Source: REEB95 sp035934235
GTDB lineage: Bacteria > Pseudomonadota > Alphaproteobacteria > ATCC43930 > CGMCC-115725
Direction of reading: 5' to 3'
Length of the DNA: 26,368 nucleotides
NCBI GenBank assembly: GCA_035934235.1
Contig: DASYYB010000007.1
Coordinates: 1-26,368 of the forward strand
Each line of letters begins with the position of its first letter. The first letter of the stretch is position 1. Below, one piece after another: positions 24,002 through 26,368 of this stretch. The notes beneath the pieces were generated by a model that was not told where the DNA came from, searched no databases, and worked only from the letters and a program-made list of their open reading frames with translations. The translations under genes were made by a program, and so were the position numbers.

Positions 24002-24086
24002 GGGGATTGCGCCGGGTGGGCCTGCCTATAACCAGCGGGGCGGTTCCCAGCCGGATTTCGCCGCTTCACCCAGGGGCGCAATCCGC
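24002..24086. other. Highly structured inverted-repeat region, possible small RNA or leader
   Basis: GGATTGCGCC (24004-24013) pairs perfectly with GGCGCAATCC (24075-24084). Next to it GGGTG (24014-24018) pairs with CACCC (24067-24071), and AGCGG (24033-24037) with CCGCT (24061-24065). Together they make a long branched stem of about 80 bases. Neither a tRNA nor a riboswitch I know fits. It lies upstream of both the methyltransferase (minus) and the RND operon (plus). Confidence 0.35.
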
Positions 24087-24207
24087 GGCGGGATCGATGC
24101 ATGGTCGAAAGCTTTCCCAAATCTCGTGCGCTTTTATACCTTAGCGGAGCACCCGAACAGGGGCCGCGCGGGCATCGGTCCGACGTCACGACCTGGGAGA
24201 TCCCGGC

Positions 24208-24276
24208 ATGAGTGGCACGATGCACCCGAGCGGTGCGACAGTCGTCTCCGGTCCGGCTGGAGGCGGCAATGTTTGA
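24208..24276 (+). CDS. 22-codon upstream ORF overlapping the RND adaptor start
   Basis: ATG at 24208, about eight bases after GGGAG, opens a 22-codon frame (MSGTMHPSGATVVSGPAGGG then NV) ending with TGA at 24274-24276, eight bases into the adaptor gene. The arrangement fits a leader ORF for translational coupling. The peptide has no recognisable feature, and such short frames can arise by chance. Confidence 0.3.
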   Translation: MSGTMHPSGATVVSGPAGGGNV

Positions 24277-25453
24277 ACGGCACTTCCGCGATCGTCCGCG
24301 GGCGTTCTGGGGCGGGATCGTGCTTGCCGCCTTGGTGGTCATCGGGCTTTGGATCGCGTTGCGTCCGCGCAGCACGCCGCATGCGGCGCTGCCGCTGCCG
24401 GTGGTCGCGGCGACCGCCGCGACCGGCGAAATGCCGGTCGTCTATACCGCGCTCGGCACGGTGACGCCGCTCGCCTCGGTGACGGTGCGGACACAGGTCA
24501 GCGGGCAGCTGGTTTCCGTCGGCTTCACCGAAGGTCAGGAGGTCAAGGCCGGCGACTTCCTCGCCGAGATCGATCCGCGCCCCTTTCAGGCGGCGCTCGA
24601 CCAAGCCGAAGGTCAGCTCGAACGCGACCAGGCGCAACTCGCCGGCGCGCGCGTCGACCTCGCGCGCTACGGCGTCCTGATCAAACAGGATTCAATCGCC
24701 AAGCAGACCTACGACGACCAGGTGGCGACCGTGCATCAGCTCGAAGGCACGGTGAAGCTCGATCAGGCGGCCGTCGAAACCGCCCGGGTCAATCTCTCCT
24801 ACTGCCGCATCCTCGCGCCGGTCGGCGGCCGCGTCGGCTTGCGGCTGGTCGATCCCGGCAATTACGTGACGCCGTCCGACACCAACGGCCTCGTGCTGTT
24901 GAATCAGATGAAGCCGATCTCGGTGCTGTTCGCGCTGCCGCAAGGGGACCTCGAAGCGGTGCTGAAGGGCGTTCACGCCGGCGCCAAGCTGGCGGTTGCG
25001 GCCTATGACAGTACCGGCAACGCCAAATTGGCCGACGGCACGCTCGCCAGCGTCGACAACACCATCAACACCAGCACCGGCACGTTCCAGTTGCGCGCGG
25101 CGTTCGCCAACGCCGACGAGCAGCTGTTCCCGAACCAATTCGTCAACGCGCATATCACGGTCGATACGCTGACGAACGTCATCGTGATCCCGGGCGCGGC
25201 GATCCAGCGCGGCGAACCCGGCACCTACGTCTATGTCGTCGGCGCCGACGATACGGTGTCGGTCAAGTCGGTGACGCTGGGTCCGTCGGCGGGCGAGAAC
25301 GTCGCGATCCTGAAAGGGCTGCAGGCCGGCGACAAGGTCGTGGTCGACGGCGCCGACAAGCTCAAGAACGGCGCCAAGGTCACCCTGCGGTCGGCGTCCG
25401 CCGCCGCGTCGACCGCGACGCCGCCGGCATCGGCCGCGCCGGCCCAGCCATGA
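24269..25453 (+). CDS. mdtA: RND efflux periplasmic adaptor (membrane fusion protein, MdtA-like)
   Basis: A 394-residue HlyD-type adaptor. It has an N-terminal membrane anchor (GIVLAALVVIGLWIAL, about residues 16-31, no lipobox cysteine), then the split lipoyl domain (VTPLASVTVRTQVSGQLVSV and later CRILAPVGGRVGLRLVDPG), a coiled-coil hairpin (AALDQAEGQLERDQAQLAGARVDLAR and VKLDQAAVETARVNL) and the C-terminal beta-barrel with TSTGTFQLRAAFANADEQLFPNQFVN. It joins an inner-membrane RND pump to an outer-membrane channel. The ATG at 24269 has GGAGG five bases upstream. The alanine/proline-rich tail is low complexity. The permease gene starts 18 bases after the stop. Confidence 0.93.
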   Translation: MFERHFRDRPRAFWGGIVLAALVVIGLWIALRPRSTPHAALPLPVVAATAATGEMPVVYTALGTVTPLASVTVRTQVSGQLVSVGFTEGQEVKAGDFLAEIDPRPFQAALDQAEGQLERDQAQLAGARVDLARYGVLIKQDSIAKQTYDDQVATVHQLEGTVKLDQAAVETARVNLSYCRILAPVGGRVGLRLVDPGNYVTPSDTNGLVLLNQMKPISVLFALPQGDLEAVLKGVHAGAKLAVAAYDSTGNAKLADGTLASVDNTINTSTGTFQLRAAFANADEQLFPNQFVNAHITVDTLTNVIVIPGAAIQRGEPGTYVYVVGADDTVSVKSVTLGPSAGENVAILKGLQAGDKVVVDGADKLKNGAKVTLRSASAAASTATPPASAAPAQP

Positions 25454-25471
25454 CCGTAGCGGCTGGGTGAC

Positions 25472-26368
25472 ATGGCGCTCAGCCCGTCGCGCCCGTTCAT
25501 TCTGCGGCCCGTCGCCACGTCGCTGTTCATGGCGGCGATCATGTTGGTGGGCTTCGTCGCCTTCCGTTTCCTGCCGCTGTCGGCGCTGCCCGAGGTCGAT
25601 TATCCGACCATCGAGGTGACGACGTTCTATCCCGGCGCGTCGCCCGACGTGATGACCTCGTCGGTGACCGCGCCGCTGGAGGTCCAGTTCGGTCAGATGC
25701 CGAACCTGGTCCAGATGTCGTCGACCAGCTCGACCGGCGCCTCGGTCATCACGCTGCAATTCGGCCTCAACATCAGTCTCGACATCGCCGAGCAGGAGGT
25801 TCAGGCCGCGATCAACGCCGCCGGAAACCTGTTGCCGTCGGACCTGCCGGCACCGCCGATTTACGCCAAGGTCAATCCCGCCGACGCGCCGGTGCTGACG
25901 CTGGCGGTCATGTCGGCGACGATGCCGCTGCCGCAAGTCGAAGACCTGGCCGACACGCGGCTGGCGCAGAAGATCTCGCAGCTCCCCGGCGTCGGCCTGG
26001 TCAGCATCGCTGGCGGCGAACGGCCGGCGGTACGCATCCAGGCCGATCTGCGCGCGCTCGCCGCCTACGGTCTCAATATCGACGATCTACGCACCACCAT
26101 CGCCAATGCGAACGTCAATACGCCGAAAGGCAACTTCGACGGCGTGTCGCGCGCCTATACCATCAACGCCAACGACCAGATCCAAGACCCCAACGCCTAT
26201 CTTGGTCTGGTGATCGCCTACAAAAACGGCGCGCCGGTGCATCTGGGCGATGTCGCCCATGTCGTCTCCGGCGCCGAGAACGACAAGCTTGGCGCCTGGA
26301 TGAACACGACGCCGGCGGTGATCATCAACGTCCAACGCCAGCCGGGCGCCAACGTCATTGCCGTGGTC
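25472..26368 (+). CDS. RND multidrug efflux permease (MdtB/MdtC-like), N-terminal part
   Basis: The first 299 codons of a resistance-nodulation-division pump, cut by the window edge. It opens with the first transmembrane helix (PFILRPVATSLFMAAIMLVG) followed by LPLSALPEVDYPTIEVTTFYPGASPDVM, then the porter domains with the typical QFGLNISLDIAEQEVQAAIN, LPSDLPAPPIYAKVNPADAP and ISQLPGVGLVSIAGG. The sequence resembles the MdtB/MdtC/MuxB group rather than AcrB. Such pumps export drugs, bile salts or metabolites using the proton gradient. The ATG at 25472 has only a weak GGGTG before it. The natural reading is a single operon with the adaptor. Confidence 0.92.
   Translation, partial: MALSPSRPFILRPVATSLFMAAIMLVGFVAFRFLPLSALPEVDYPTIEVTTFYPGASPDVMTSSVTAPLEVQFGQMPNLVQMSSTSSTGASVITLQFGLNISLDIAEQEVQAAINAAGNLLPSDLPAPPIYAKVNPADAPVLTLAVMSATMPLPQVEDLADTRLAQKISQLPGVGLVSIAGGERPAVRIQADLRALAAYGLNIDDLRTTIANANVNTPKGNFDGVSRAYTINANDQIQDPNAYLGLVIAYKNGAPVHLGDVAHVVSGAENDKLGAWMNTTPAVIINVQRQPGANVIAVV

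Overview
The window is high-GC DNA (AT-rich only in a few promoter regions) and reads as a chromosomal segment of a soil- or plant-associated alphaproteobacterium. Pointers are homospermidine synthase, the alphaproteobacterial-style DUF2849-cysI-DUF934 sulfite reductase operon, a Methylobacterium-type fused beta subunit of NAD-linked formate dehydrogenase, and an EcfG-type (GGAAC-N16-CGTT) general-stress promoter. I see no rRNA, tRNA, CRISPR array, insertion sequence or phage gene. The genus cannot be fixed from the sequence alone.

Left part (1-9.2 kb), mostly housekeeping. A truncated Bax-inhibitor-1 membrane protein runs off the left edge, followed by thpR. A minus-strand sulfite-assimilation operon (5313 to 1504) holds a siroheme-synthase N-domain protein, a 1-Cys peroxiredoxin, DUF2849, sulfite reductase and DUF934; no cysH is present. 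Next come two overlapping small membrane proteins, an EVE-domain/Rieske pair, homospermidine synthase convergent with the Rieske gene, and a PEP-CTERM exported protein ending in a strong double-hairpin terminator.

Centre (9.4-22.6 kb), the most interesting region. This is an oxalate/formate locus: a GntR/FCD regulator, a 40-codon small ORF with its own ribosome binding site, formyl-CoA:oxalate CoA-transferase (frc), an ADP-forming acyl-CoA synthetase, succinyl-CoA ligase beta and alpha, and the two large subunits of a Mo/W formate dehydrogenase, all on the plus strand and mostly overlapping or closely spaced. Beyond it, on the minus strand, lie a beta-carbonic anhydrase and an OxlT-type oxalate:formate antiporter. 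The same 10-bp operator-like word, TGGCATACCA, sits in the gntR promoter and, inverted, in the oxlT promoter, tying the two ends into one probable regulon. Oxalyl-CoA decarboxylase (oxc), normally the partner of frc, is absent from the window. In its place are two different nucleotide-driven CoA ligases, which suggests a CoA-priming or energy-conserving arrangement that the classical Oxalobacter scheme does not include.

Right part (22.6-26.4 kb). An HU-family DNA-binding protein, a SAM-dependent methyltransferase behind a well-formed EcfG-type stress promoter, and the start of an RND efflux operon (membrane-fusion protein, then the first 299 codons of the permease). The adaptor is preceded by a structured inverted-repeat region and a 22-codon ORF that overlaps its start.
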